Shown here piece after piece: positions 50,701 to 60,197 of a DNA stretch of 64,000 nt. The position numbers and the translations under genes were made by a program. The notes beneath the pieces were generated by a model. It made no database searches. It saw only the letters and a program-made list of their open reading frames with translations, and was not told the DNA's origin. The stretch lies in contig NC_064037.1 in assembly GCF_932526225.1 (NCBI RefSeq), positions 5,661,703-5,725,702 on the forward strand. The letters run 5' to 3'. Within the stretch, counting starts at the first letter, position 1. The number at the start of each line of letters is the position of its first letter. This DNA is from Nematostella vectensis (lineage: Eukaryota; Cnidaria; Anthozoa; Actiniaria; Edwardsiidae).

Positions 50701-52943
50701 TTTAGTAAGTCCATGCTACTACTACCATCAACCTTTAGTAAGTCCATGCCACTACTACCATCAACCTTTAGTAAGTCCATGCCACTACTACCATCAACCT
50801 CTAGTACGTCAATGCTACTACTACCATCAACCTTTAGTAAGTCCATGCTACTACTACCATCAACCTTTAGTAAGTCCATGCTACTACTACCATCGACCTT
50901 TAGTAAGTCCATGCCACTACTACCATCAACCTTTAGTAAGTCCATGTCACTACTACCATCAACCTTTAGTAAGTCCATGCTACTACTACCATCAACCTTT
51001 AGTAAGTCCATGCTACTACTACCATCGACCTTTAGTAAGTCCATGCTACTACTACCATCAACCTTTAGTAAGTCCATGCTACTACTACCATCAACCTTTA
51101 GTAAGTCCATGCTACTACTACCATCGACCTTTAGTAAGTCCATGCTACTACTACCATCCACCTTTAGTAAGTCCATGCTACTACTACCATCAACCTTAAG
51201 TACGTCCATGCTACTACTACCATCAACCTTTAGTAAGTCCATGCCACTACTACCATCAACCTTTAGTAAGTCCATGCCACTACTACCATCAACCTTAAGT
51301 ACGTCCATGCTACTACTACCATCAACCTTTAGTAAGTCCATGCCACTACTACCATCGACCTTTAGTAAGTCCATGCTACTACTACCATCAACCTTTAGTA
51401 AGTCCATGCTACTACTACCATCAACCTTTAGTAAGTCCATGCTACTACTACCATCAACCTTTAGTAAGTCCATGCTACTACTACCATCGACCTTTAGTAA
51501 GTCCATGCTACTACTACCATCAACCTTTAGTAAGTCCATGCCACTACTACCATCAACCTTTAGTAAGTCCATGCTACTACTACCATCAACCTTTAGTAAG
51601 TCCATGCTACTACTACCATCAACCTTTAGTAAGTCCATGCTACTACTACCATCAACCTTTAGTAAGTCCATGCTACTACTACCATCAACCTTTAGTAAGT
51701 CCATGCTACTACTACCATCGACCTTTAGTAAGTCCATGCTACTACTACCATCAACCTTTAGTAAGTCCATGCTACTACTACCATCAACCTTTAGTACGTC
51801 CATGCTACTACTACCATCAATCTTTAGTAAGTCCATGCCACTACTACCATCGACCTTTAGTAAGTCCATGCTACTTATGCCATTAACCTTTAGTAAGTCC
51901 ATGCTACTACTATGATAGGTATTTTCATGTCACCAGTGCTGTTTTTAAACGGGTTCTTTTTGCGTAAAATATAGCTTTGGTAGTAAATTCCGTTCTACGT
52001 CGACTGGAATCATATTCAACAATGAAATGGATGACTTCTCTACTCCGGGCAAACCGAATGCGTATGGCATCCCGCCTTCCGCGGCGAACTTCATAGTACC
52101 GCGCAAGAGGCCACTGTCTTCCACGGCTCCGTCAGTGTTTCGTGACGATAGCGGCGAGGCACGGATAGTCGCTGGTGCTTCAGGGGGGACTAAGATCACC
52201 ACTGCCATATCACTGGTAGGAACATGCACCCCTATGAAAGGGATAAGTGCGAATAATCCTAGGGGAATCAGAGGGGGGGGGGTAAGATCACCACTGCCAT
52301 ATCACTGGTAAGAACATACATTTCTCTTCTTTAAGGGATGAGTACGAATAGTCCAAGGTGTATCAGGGTTGGTGGGGGCTATGATCACCATGGCGATATC
52401 ACAGCGAACATTCCACCCTTGAACGGCATAAGGGGAAGGGGACGGGTCAAAGTTGGAACCAGTTTTGGTATAATTAGAAAATCTGAGGGAAGGTACACAA
52501 GTCATGACCAGCAATTATCGGAAGAAAGAGAAAAAATCAGTAAATCAACAAAATCAATATTCAGGCCTCTAGTGAGACGGGAACTGAGATATGCCTTATT
52601 TAACGCCGGGAAAGTAGAATTTAAGTCCCCTCCCTCTCTTTCTTCACGACTCTGAATAATATTTATGCCTCTCCAGGCGGTGATGAACTACCTGTGGTTT
52701 AACCGGACTCTGTCCCAGTCCATAGTGGACCCAAGGCTCCATCACCAGCTCATGCCGATGTACATCCGTGTAGACCGGGAGTGGCCTGTGCCCCAGGCCA
52801 TCCTCGACGGACTCGAAAGGCTTGGTCACACGGTCAAACTGGTCAGCGGTAGCGCTGTGGTACAAGCGGTGGCGAAGGGAGAGGATGGTTTGCTGTACGG
52901 CAAATCAGATCCCAGGAAGTACAGCTGGGCTGCTGGTTTCTAG
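35796..52943 (+). CDS. gamma-glutamyltransferase (glutathione hydrolase), 9 exons
   Basis: A type II membrane ectoenzyme of the Ntn-hydrolase superfamily that removes the gamma-glutamyl group from glutathione. Exons: 35796-35863, 38242-38483, 39653-39886, 40129-40330, 40680-40984, 41791-41937 read as 41791-41927, 42118-42308, 51975-52215, 52677-52943; all phases join to 628 residues. A membrane anchor ([20 protein letters not shown]) lies near residues 35-55. Family landmarks are [48 protein letters not shown] and [11 protein letters not shown]. The nucleophile Thr after D-D-A-G is residue 438 (codon 42241), so autoprocessing would give a 191-residue small subunit, close to the human one. Intron 6 uses a GC donor (GAG|GCAAGT). 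Introns 2, 7 and 8 carry repeats starting at donors; intron 7 is 9.7 kb, nearly all array. Orthology to a particular vertebrate GGT is not resolved. Confidence 0.95.
36143..36599. mobile_element. foldback element in GGT intron 1, arms of about 130 bp
   Basis: The left end CACCACGGGCGCTAGG and right end CCTAGCGCCCGCACGGTG are inverted. Internal matches include ATCTGTATTT, AGAATCGTTATGTGTGTGCA, ATATCCGCT and GAGCCAATT with their complements. One arm has an indel of about 12 bases. No transposase is present. Confidence 0.7.
36922..36974 (+). CDS. alternative first coding exon of GGT
   Basis: ATG at 36922 gives [17 protein letters not shown], ending in phase 2 at AAG|GTATGA. That is the same phase as the exon at 35796-35863 ([19 protein letters not shown]…|GTAACC), and both fit exon 2 at 38242. 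Both cytosolic tails are short and acidic, as expected for the N-terminus of a type II anchor. Use of this exon would give 623 residues. Either could be the main start. Confidence 0.6.
37081..37343 (+). repeat. 133-bp tandem duplication in GGT intron 1
   Basis: CTCAAAGCACTCTCTAT at 37081 recurs at 37214, and the copies stay similar through CTTACTCGAGAGA, ATTCACCGGTACTCGG and CTAATTCGAAACAATTATAT. Confidence 0.85.
37534..37810. repeat. foldback bounded by G and C homopolymers
   Basis: A 20-base G tract followed by GGTTCTTCC and TGATAGGGATGCTCGT is matched inverted by ACGAGCATCCCTATCA, GAAGAACCC and a C tract of about 20. The centre has repeated GGTATTTTTAGGG words. Another pair of G tracts sits at 37978-38020. 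Confidence 0.65.
38484..38965 (+). repeat. 24-bp minisatellite starting at the GGT intron 2 donor
   Basis: The array begins at intron position +1 (CTCAG|GTGATGGTCATA). The unit is GGTGATGGTTATACTAGTTA plus CCCT or CCAT. Three copies precede and about eleven follow an inserted 147-bp element. In the GGT frame the unit would read G-D-G-Y-T-S-Y-P with no stop until 38639. Confidence 0.9.
38556..38702. mobile_element. 147-bp miniature element inserted in the 24-bp array
   Basis: Its ends are GCAGAGCCGTAGCAGG and CCTGCTACGGCCCTGC, inverted with one mismatch. It is flanked by ACG on both sides (38553-38555 and 38703-38705), a possible 3-bp target duplication. It interrupts the minisatellite cleanly, so it arrived after the array formed. 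Confidence 0.7.
39245..39545 (+). repeat. GAT-rich simple-sequence region
   Basis: Impure GATGAT/AATGAT trinucleotide tracts in GGT intron 2, just before exon 3. It may have begun as drift from the GTGATGG-type repeats. Confidence 0.6.
42289..51913 (+). repeat. 33-bp minisatellite of the GGT exon 7 end plus donor, about 290 copies
   Basis: The true exon 7 ends ACTACTACCATCAACCTTTA|GTAAGTCCATGCT, and these 33 bases are exactly the repeat unit: 20 coding and 13 intronic. Most copies keep GTAAGT; common variants are GTACGT, CTTAAGTACGT, ATCGACC, and 30-bp copies lacking one ACT. The array fills intron 7 to within 61 bases of the exon 8 acceptor. In the coding frame each unit reads into T-A-G T-A-A, so inclusion of extra units would terminate translation. 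Other frames of both strands are open for thousands of bases only because 33 is divisible by three. Confidence 0.97.
52185..52440 (+). repeat. about 97-bp triplication of the GGT exon 8 end and donor
   Basis: Copy 1 includes the real junction (GATCACCACTGCCATATCAC then TG|GTAGGAACATGCAC). Copy 2 at about 52271 repeats the same 20 bases followed by TG|GTAAGAACATACA. Copy 3 at about 52378 is diverged (GATCACCATGGCGATATCAC, donor lost). Each is followed by AAGGGATRAGTRCGAATA or a relic. The second donor matches the consensus better than the authentic one. Confidence 0.85.
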
Positions 52944-54499
52944 TTTTTCCAGTTTTTCACACTAACTATTTAGGCAAACGTCTCAAATTCTATAAATTAG
53001 TGTACATACTACATGTATATTGTCAAAGATATTTGGTGTACTTTTTACATTTAACCCAAGCAAGAGCCACTTGTATACTTTTTATCTTCTTAGAGAGATG
53101 GCGCTTATATGAAAACTTTAGCTCTAAAAGGAAGTTTAATTAATTATTTTTTTTAACTTGAATAGAATACATACGAGGACACATTAAGTTGCGGTCTTAC
53201 ATTTGGTTAAGTACAATTAAAAATCCCGAGACAGTTTATGGAGGAGGGTGGGGGGGGGGGAGGATACTCAGTTAAACATGGCGTACTGAGAGTCGGACAG
53301 CAAGAAATATCATACCCGAACATTCCCATGATATAAACTTCCTGGACAAAAATGGGTTACACTGTTTTGTTAAACACGAGGATCCGCTATAAAAGGGAAA
53401 GCTCTTCCCATCTCCGGGCTCAAATTTACAATTATAATCAGGACACTGCCATATAAGCGGGCACAAATTATAAGTCTCCTGTAAAATTACTTATCTCTGA
53501 AGTCTCTTAAGTCAGCTGGAATAAAACTATTTTTGCACAGGTAACAAGACAGTTGTGTTAAGAGATTGATAACTATGTGATTCGCCTTCCAATTCTAAAT
53601 TTTGCGCTATCCATAATCTAATGCATCTGCATAAATTATTCTCGCGCTGTCATGGGAATGCTTGTATTTTAGAGCGCACACAGCTTGGTATAGCATTATT
53701 TTACGATAGATAGACACTTTTTTAGATGGACAACTCTAGGAATGATATTTATTTTGTTTTACAATATGAAATTTGAATTTAGCGCTCAGAGCAATTGTCC
53801 TGACATGTTGACTACTCATTGACGGCTGATTGATAACTGCTTGTTCTTGAGCCCGGGGGTGGGAGGAGCTATCCCTCTTATAGCGGAACCTTGTGTTTAA
53901 ATAGATGGGTCATCCTCTCAAAAACACATAGCGAACTGCAGTGCTGAATAACCTTTACGGGCCTACTAGGAAAAGACAAATTTGACTAAAATGATTTTGT
54001 TATACTGGTGGCTCACAAAGAAAGACCTCAACCTTTCTGCTCTTTTATTTTTAAGATATGAACTCTCCTTATGATATCCGTAGTTTAAGCTCTTTCCTAA
54101 TAACATGCATAGTAACCATTTCTTTGGGATTTTAGCGAAAATGGACCATCAAGCGAGCTTGATTGTACGGAAATTGTTCCTTAATCGATCTAAACCTCGA
54201 TGGAGGTTTTTATTGGATAATTATTGTTAAAAGCAAATGTAAAACTCGGATTAAATACGGATAGTATGGCGCATTAATGATGGGGTCCTGTACAAGATGA
54301 TGTTTTGCCTCTGTCTAGCGACAAAATAAACACAACAAGATCAAGATACTCAGGCATTGGATAAATGAAATTATAGGCATTTATCCAATGAATTTGATGG
54401 GATTACTGTACAGCAAAAATAATAAGGCGGATTCTTAAATAAATCTATAATGAAACAATTGCCGCGTTCCTTTTTGCGCGCGTTCGCATGGGTACGCTG
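52944..54499. other. intergenic between GGT and the RasGEF gene
   Basis: No gene recognised. It includes the TTAA-flanked element at 53374-53896. An AATAAA at 53520 lies inside that element and may or may not serve the GGT transcript. Confidence 0.4.
53374..53896. mobile_element. 523-bp non-autonomous element with TTAA target duplication
   Basis: TTAA flanks both ends (53370-53373 and 53897-53900). The ends ACACGAGGATCCGCTATAAA and its imperfect inverted match TTATAGCGGAACCTTGTGT continue for about 45 bases. TTAA duplication is typical of piggyBac and Kolobok superfamilies. There is no transposase. Confidence 0.75.
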
Positions 54500-54556
54500 A
54501 TTGGCCAATTACTCTGTCAATCATGTATGGTTAGGTCATTGTTTGAATTGTGACGT
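54500..54556 (+). promoter_or_regulatory. possible promoter elements of the RasGEF gene
   Basis: ATTGGCCAAT (a CCAAT box readable on both strands) lies at 54500-54509 and a CRE-like TGACGTA near 54551, about 70-130 bases before the first ATG candidates. They are suggestive by position only. Confidence 0.3.
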
Positions 54557-54627
54557 ACTAGAGCGCGCGAGCTCACAAGTTTCTCTATCTCTTTGAGAAT
54601 GGAAGCGCTTGCAAACCTCACTGAGGA

Positions 54628-57600
54628 ATGCAGGAATTGAACTTAAATTGTGATTTATCAGTTTTATATTTTTGGCTGCTTTTTCTTTGTTCAGTTAGAA
54701 GCGGCGTCCGGGTGTGTATCGCAAGTTTCTCCAGGCTAGCGAGAAGTTATCGTCGCCAGAGGCTTTTACGCCTCCGCGGCGAGAGCCGAAGCTCTCAACA
54801 CTCAGCGGAGTGGTACAAGGATGGGTATATCATTGGCGACAGGCAGTTGCCGAAATCACGGATTATACAGGTTGGCAAAGACGTTTATGTGGTGACTTTG
54901 CGAAAAAGGCGCTCAAAGAAGCGCAAACGAAGAAGAGCGAGAGACGAGAAAAGCAATGAACTCTTGCGCGTGCAAGGCAAGAAGAGCAAACGGAAGAGCT
55001 CCGTTCGTGACATATGGGCCCCAAATAAGCGCACGGAGCGCAAACAGAAGCGAGTTAAGAAATGGGTGAGGAGGAACGCGTATAAGCTCATCTCACGACA
55101 TATCCCTCGGGACATGTGCAGCAGCAAAGTGGACTTTTCAGGCAAGGACATCAGTAAAAAGCTGAGATTCCTGGATTGCTCGAGATGGCTGACGGAGCTG
55201 AGAGTCCTGGATTGCTCGAGATGGCTGACGGAGCTGAGAGGTAGTGGTTACGGGGGGATGCTGTCCTTGTTCATGGCGGATCGAGATGAGCAGGCGCCAT
55301 TACGTGATCACACCTCCTCACCTGTGACAGGGGAGGGAAATGCTGCTGGAAATGGTACCCCAGACGGTACAACACCAGTACCAAATGACCAAGAAGGGTC
55401 TGGTAATACCGAGGGTAGAGCACCAGTAGCAAATGAACAGAAAGGATCTGGTAATATAGACGGTACAACACCAGTACCAAATGACCAGGAAGGGTCTGGT
55501 AATACAGACGGTACAGCACCAGTACAAAATGAGCAGGAAGGATCTGGTGATACAGACGGTACAACACCAGTACAAAATGACCAGGAAGTGTCTGGTAATA
55601 CATACGATACAGCACCAGTACAAAATGAGCAGGAAGGATCTGGTAATACAGACGGTACAGCACCAGTACAAAATGACCAGGAAGGGTTTGATAGCAAAGA
55701 CAGTCTTGGTTTGGGGTGCTCGGAAGCCGATCATCCGACTACATCTTCACAGACCCAGGATGTTTGTGATACAAGTGACTCACAGCATCAATCGCAACAA
55801 TCGCTCGACACAGCTATCAACGAGATCTTGGTGAGTACCTAGTGAGTACTTTCGTCTCGACAGAGCTATCAACGAGATCATGGTGAGTACCTAGTGAGTA
55901 CTTTCGTCTCGACAGAGCTATCAACGAGATCTTGGTGAGTACCTAGTGAATACTTTCGTCTCGTCACAGCTATCAACGAGATCTTGGTGAGTACCTATTG
56001 AGTACCTTCGTCTCGACAGAGCTATCAACGAGATCTTGGTGAGTACCTATCGTCTCGACACAGCTATCAACGTGATCTTGGTGAGTACCTAGTGAGTACT
56101 TTCGTCTCGTCACAGCTATCAACGAGATCTTGGTGAGTATCTAGTTAGTACTTTCGTCTCGTCACAGCTATCAACGAGATCGTGGTGAGTACCTAGTGAG
56201 TACTTTCGTCTCGTCACAGCTATCAACGAGATCTTGGTGAGTACCTAGTGAGTACTTTCGTCTCGAGAGAGCTATCAGCGAGATCTTGGTGAGTACCTAG
56301 TAAGTACTTTCGTCTCGACAGAGCTATCAACGAGATCTTGGTGAGTACCTAGTTCCTCTCGACAGAGCTATCAACGAGAAGTCTTGGTGAGTACCTAGTA
56401 AGTACTCGCTGTCGTGTTTATGTTGCTCGATCATGCTGTTTTAAAACTCTTGTCAGACGAGAGGTCTTCATGAGTACCTGGTGCCCCTATCATGGCCGCC
56501 TTAGTCTCGTGTTTTGCAAGTAATAAGGAAGAGCAGTCGGTATATGGTTATAGTCTTATCTATGCATTGTTTTTTCCTCGCAGTCTGTTTCAGTGGACGA
56601 TATGTCACCCGACGCTGCTACCAATAGCAGTGGCGAACAGATATCGAATGCTGCGATTGCCACACAAACCTCATGTGGTCATGTCACGTCATCTGCTAGT
56701 GATGTCCCAGCAGCATCAGGTGATCAGGTCACGCAATCTGCTAGTGATTTCCCAACAGCATCAGGTGATCAGGTCACGCAATCTGCTAGTGATGTCCCAA
56801 CAACATCAGATGACCAGGTCACGCCACCTGCTCGTGATGTCCCAACAACATCAGATGATCAGGTCACGCCATCTGCTAGTGATGTCCAAACAGCAACATA
56901 TGATCAGGTCACGCCATCTGCTAGTGATGTCCCAACAACATCAGATGATCAGGTCACGCCGTCTGCTAGTGATGTCCTGACAGCAAAAGATGATCAGGTC
57001 ACGCCATCTGCTAGAGATGACCCAACAACATCAGATGATCAGGTCACGCCATCTGATAGTGATGTCCCAACAACATCAGATGATCAGGTCACGCTATCTG
57101 CTAGTGATGTCCCAACAACATCAGATGATCAGATCACGCCATCTGCTAGTGATGTCCCAACAACATCAGATGATAAGGTCACGCTATCTGCTAGTGATGT
57201 ACCAACAACATCAGATGATCAGGTCACGCTATCTGCTAGTGATGTCCCAACAACATCAGATGATCCGGTCACGCCATCTGCTAGTGATGTCACGCCAACA
57301 TCAGATGATCAGGTCACGCCATCTGCTATTGATATCCCAACAGCAAAAGATGATAAGGTCACGCTATCTGCTATGAATGTCCCAACAGCAAAAGATGATA
57401 AGGTCACGCTATCTGCTAGTGATGTACCAACAACATCAGATGATCAGGTCACGTTATCTGCTAGTGATGTCACACCAACATCAGATAATCAGGTCACGTT
57501 ATCTCCTAGAGATATCCCAACAAAATCAGATGATCAGGTCACGCCCTCTGGTAAGATTGTCTCTCCAGCTGAGTGCAACATTGATTATCAAGATCAAGAC

Positions 57601-60154
57601 CCTAAACGTGGCAGGGAGATCGCCACTGTTGATGCTCTTAAAGATTCAGTCGTTTTGGCGCCAGCTGAAGAAATCATAGATGATGTCAAATCCACCATCG
57701 ATACCACTGTCAAGGATAAGCGAGTCCATTTTGCACTGGACACCATCACTAACGTACCGGTCATCACCAGGCAGCCTCACACATCGGTCATCGCGGCCAG
57801 GAAAGCAGCGGAATCCTCATCCGCACAGCAACCACCACTACACCCTGATTTATTGGAAACTACTACAGCAACTAATGTAACGCCTTCCTTGCCCGCGACA
57901 AAGCCCACCAAAGTCGCCCCATCCCCCGAACCGAAGCGAAGGGAAATAAAAATTACTGCTTGGAACGATGGAGAGTGCAGTTTTTCTGCGACACAGAATG
58001 ATGGCAAATATGTCTCGCCAGAGAGAGCTACTGTTGGAGCCCCAAGCCATTCAGCCGATGAGCACACAAGCTCAGGGCGTCCCGGCCTTGTCCTTCGCTT
58101 CCTTCAAGGCCTGAGGAGAATAATGAACAACAGGAATATAGTCGTTCCCACGGTGACTTATGACAGGCAGACAAACGTCCTTTTGAGCCTCAGTGTAATT
58201 GATCCTAGCGCCCTTGCAGAGGAGCTCACCATGATTGATAGCGAGATGCTTCGGGAAATTGAGTTTGATGAGATCAAGGGCGGTGTATGGAGGACAAGCG
58301 AGATGGTAAGAAAAGGAATTTCTGTTTGTAAGTTAAAATGTACACGTTTAAGTTAAAATGTTGACTTTGTCTCGATCCAGGAGCAGCGGTCCCCGCACGT
58401 GCATGCGATGATCCAGTTCTACAACAATCTTTCCGCCATCTGCGTGACAGAGATCCTGTCCAAGGAGAAGACCAAGGACCGCGCCCATGTTATTGCTAAG
58501 ATCATTAAGGTAGTGTACCATATGTCAGTAGGCATCGTCTTGATCAAGTTGATTAAGGTCCCACAAAGGGATCGCAAAGATCATTTTTTGTGATGATTTT
58601 TGGGCAGAGGCTGATATAGGGAGGAGGGGGATGTATCCAATCCCCTTTTTAGTAAAAAAATATTAACAGTCACGTCTTGTTTTGTGTGAGATGAGAAATA
58701 AAATAGACTATGTCCGGGTACTTGAATCCTCCCTAGATCCGCATCTGCAACTATGTTGGAAAGAAACCAGCTAAACAATTTCTCTACCTTTTGTTTATCT
58801 TTTCAGATTGCCGAGAAGTGCGCGCTGATGAATAATTTCAACAGCTGTAAAGCACTTTTATCATCTTTCCGGTTCCACGTCATCTCGAGATTATCTGACA
58901 CTTGGAAAAAAGTGTCCACGAAAGCTAAAAGGTACGTTCTGAAGTTCCAACGTCATTGAATATTATTTTGATGTACGCACCTTGCATAGCAACCAATCAA
59001 TCAAAGTACCCAAATAGCGGTGTTCATTAGCAGAGTAACCTTATGTCTTTTCTTGTTTACAATATGGTGGAGTCTTTGACAACTTGATTCATGTTCAACT
59101 TTTATCACCAGTTGATCCTGAGTACTGAGAACAAAGTTGAATTTACTCTCTAGCAAAATAATAATCATATAAAATATACTAAAAGTTGATATTATTTTAT
59201 TTTTGGGGTTTGATGTTACGCTGTTTTCCGTTGTACAGTACTAAGGCTCACCTTTTGGCGCAAATGTCTTCTCTCGACGATATCGCAATCATGAGACGAC
59301 ACCAAAGAGTGTGTCTTAAACGAGGCGTCAACTCTATCCAGTTTCTTGGTGACATTCTGCACCAGGTACACTACATCGAGGAGTGCTTCTCACAGACGAG
59401 CGATGCAAGTGACCAACCCGCTACCGGAGAGTGCTACGCCTCTACCTCTACAGTCAAGGATGGCGATACATCTGTAGTCTCTACAGTCAAGGATGGCGAT
59501 ACACCTGTAGTCTCTACAGTCAAGGACGGCGATACACCTGTAGTCTCTACAGTCAAGGATGGCGATACACCTGTAGTCTCTACAGTCAAGGACGGCGATA
59601 CACCTGTAGTCTCTACAGTCAAGGACGGCGATACACCTGTAGTCTCTACAGTCAAGGATGGCGATACACCTGTAGTCTCTACAGTCAAGGATGGCGATAC
59701 ACCTGTAGTCTCTTCAGTCAAGGACGGCGATACATCTGTAATCTGCCAAGCTCCTACCAAAGGGATGACGAACATTGCATCTAACCTACCCTCAAAACAA
59801 GAAACTGATCCTATATCCTCAAATCCCACTGAAAACTCCTGCCATACCGCGGACGCTGACCTTTCTAATAATTGCGTCGACCCCTCATCTCCTGTGTTGC
59901 CTAGCAACCCAAGGCAAGGTAGCTGTACCCATGATGCTCTTGAGGATGAGCTACGTCAGATGTGGCAGACCTATCAAGACGCCGCACAGGGTTACCGGTT
60001 CTCCCGCCGTCCCGCTGTCAAAGCTTTCCTCTTGAACGCGACAATTAATGACCCTGAGGACAATGTTGATCGGTCGTACGGCCTGGAGCACTTAAGAAAA
60101 TCTGAAAACGCTCCTGATTGGCTGAAGAAACTTAATGCTGATCTCCACACTTAA
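54628..60154 (+). CDS. RasGEF-domain protein with three internal repeat blocks (5 exons)
   Basis: Exons: 54628-55830, 56584-58305, 58381-58509, 58807-58931, 59239-60154; phases fit and give about 1364 residues. The C-terminal third is a Ras guanine-nucleotide exchange (CDC25-like) domain: DPSALAEELTMIDSEMLREI, SPHVHAMIQFYNNLSAICV, then AEKCALMNNFNSCKALLSS and RLSDTWKKVS, then QFLGDILHQVHYIEE. This predicts activation of a Ras-family GTPase. The usual P-x-I-P-F-L-G segment reads N-S-I-Q-F-L-G, so it is divergent. The N-terminal part is very basic (KRRSKKRKRRRARDEK) and unlike anything I know, with an in-frame 36-bp duplication at 55159-55230. Coding repeats occur at 55366-55690, 56700-57546 and 59449-59740. 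The start is uncertain: an acceptor-like TTTGTTCAG at 54694 could mean that the first residues are intronic. I see no RasGEF N-terminal motif. Confidence 0.8.
55366..55690 (+). repeat. 48-bp coding repeat, about 7 copies
   Basis: Encodes a 16-residue unit, typically GTTPVPNDQEGSGNTD, in exon 1 of the RasGEF gene. It is in frame and hydrophilic, so probably disordered. Confidence 0.9.
55810..56407 (+). repeat. about 52-bp repeat of the RasGEF exon 1 end plus donor, about 12 copies
   Basis: The exon ends ACAGCTATCAACGAGATCTTG|GTGAGTACCTAGTGAGTACT (first part 21 bases, split at the junction). This unit, with the linker TTCGTCTCG, repeats through intron 1, and nearly all copies keep the TTG|GTGAGT junction. 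Most units carry a second GTGAGT 13 bases further on. In the coding frame the unit runs into T-A-G after four codons. Confidence 0.95.
56700..57546 (+). repeat. 45-bp coding repeat, about 19 copies
   Basis: Encodes a 15-residue unit, typically SASDVPTTSDDQVTP, in exon 2 of the RasGEF gene. It is rich in Ser, Thr and Asp and likely disordered, with many possible casein-kinase-type sites. Confidence 0.93.
59449..59740 (+). repeat. 33-bp coding repeat, about 9 copies
   Basis: Encodes an 11-residue unit, STVKDGDTPVV, in the last exon. It sits directly after the conserved Y-I-E-E motif near the end of the RasGEF domain. Confidence 0.93.
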
Positions 60155-60191
60155 ATATTGCCACAGTCTGATATCATACTATTACTGATTG

Positions 60192-60197
60192 AATAAA
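60192..60197 (+). terminator. polyadenylation signal AATAAA of the RasGEF gene
   Basis: AATAAA 38 bases after the stop codon, followed by a T/G-rich stretch (CTTTTTGTTATGTTTGG), the expected arrangement for cleavage and polyadenylation. Confidence 0.65.

Noticed and set aside
42289-51913. Satellite or centromeric DNA
   Set aside because: The array is confined to one intron of a gene with intact flanking exons and its unit is derived from that gene.
42206-51915. Open frames of more than 2,000 codons on both strands ([11 protein letters not shown] and [11 protein letters not shown] repeats)
   Set aside because: They are by-products of a 33-bp unit with no stop in those frames. The array lies inside GGT intron 7 between exons of matching phase, and the true coding frame hits stops in every unit.
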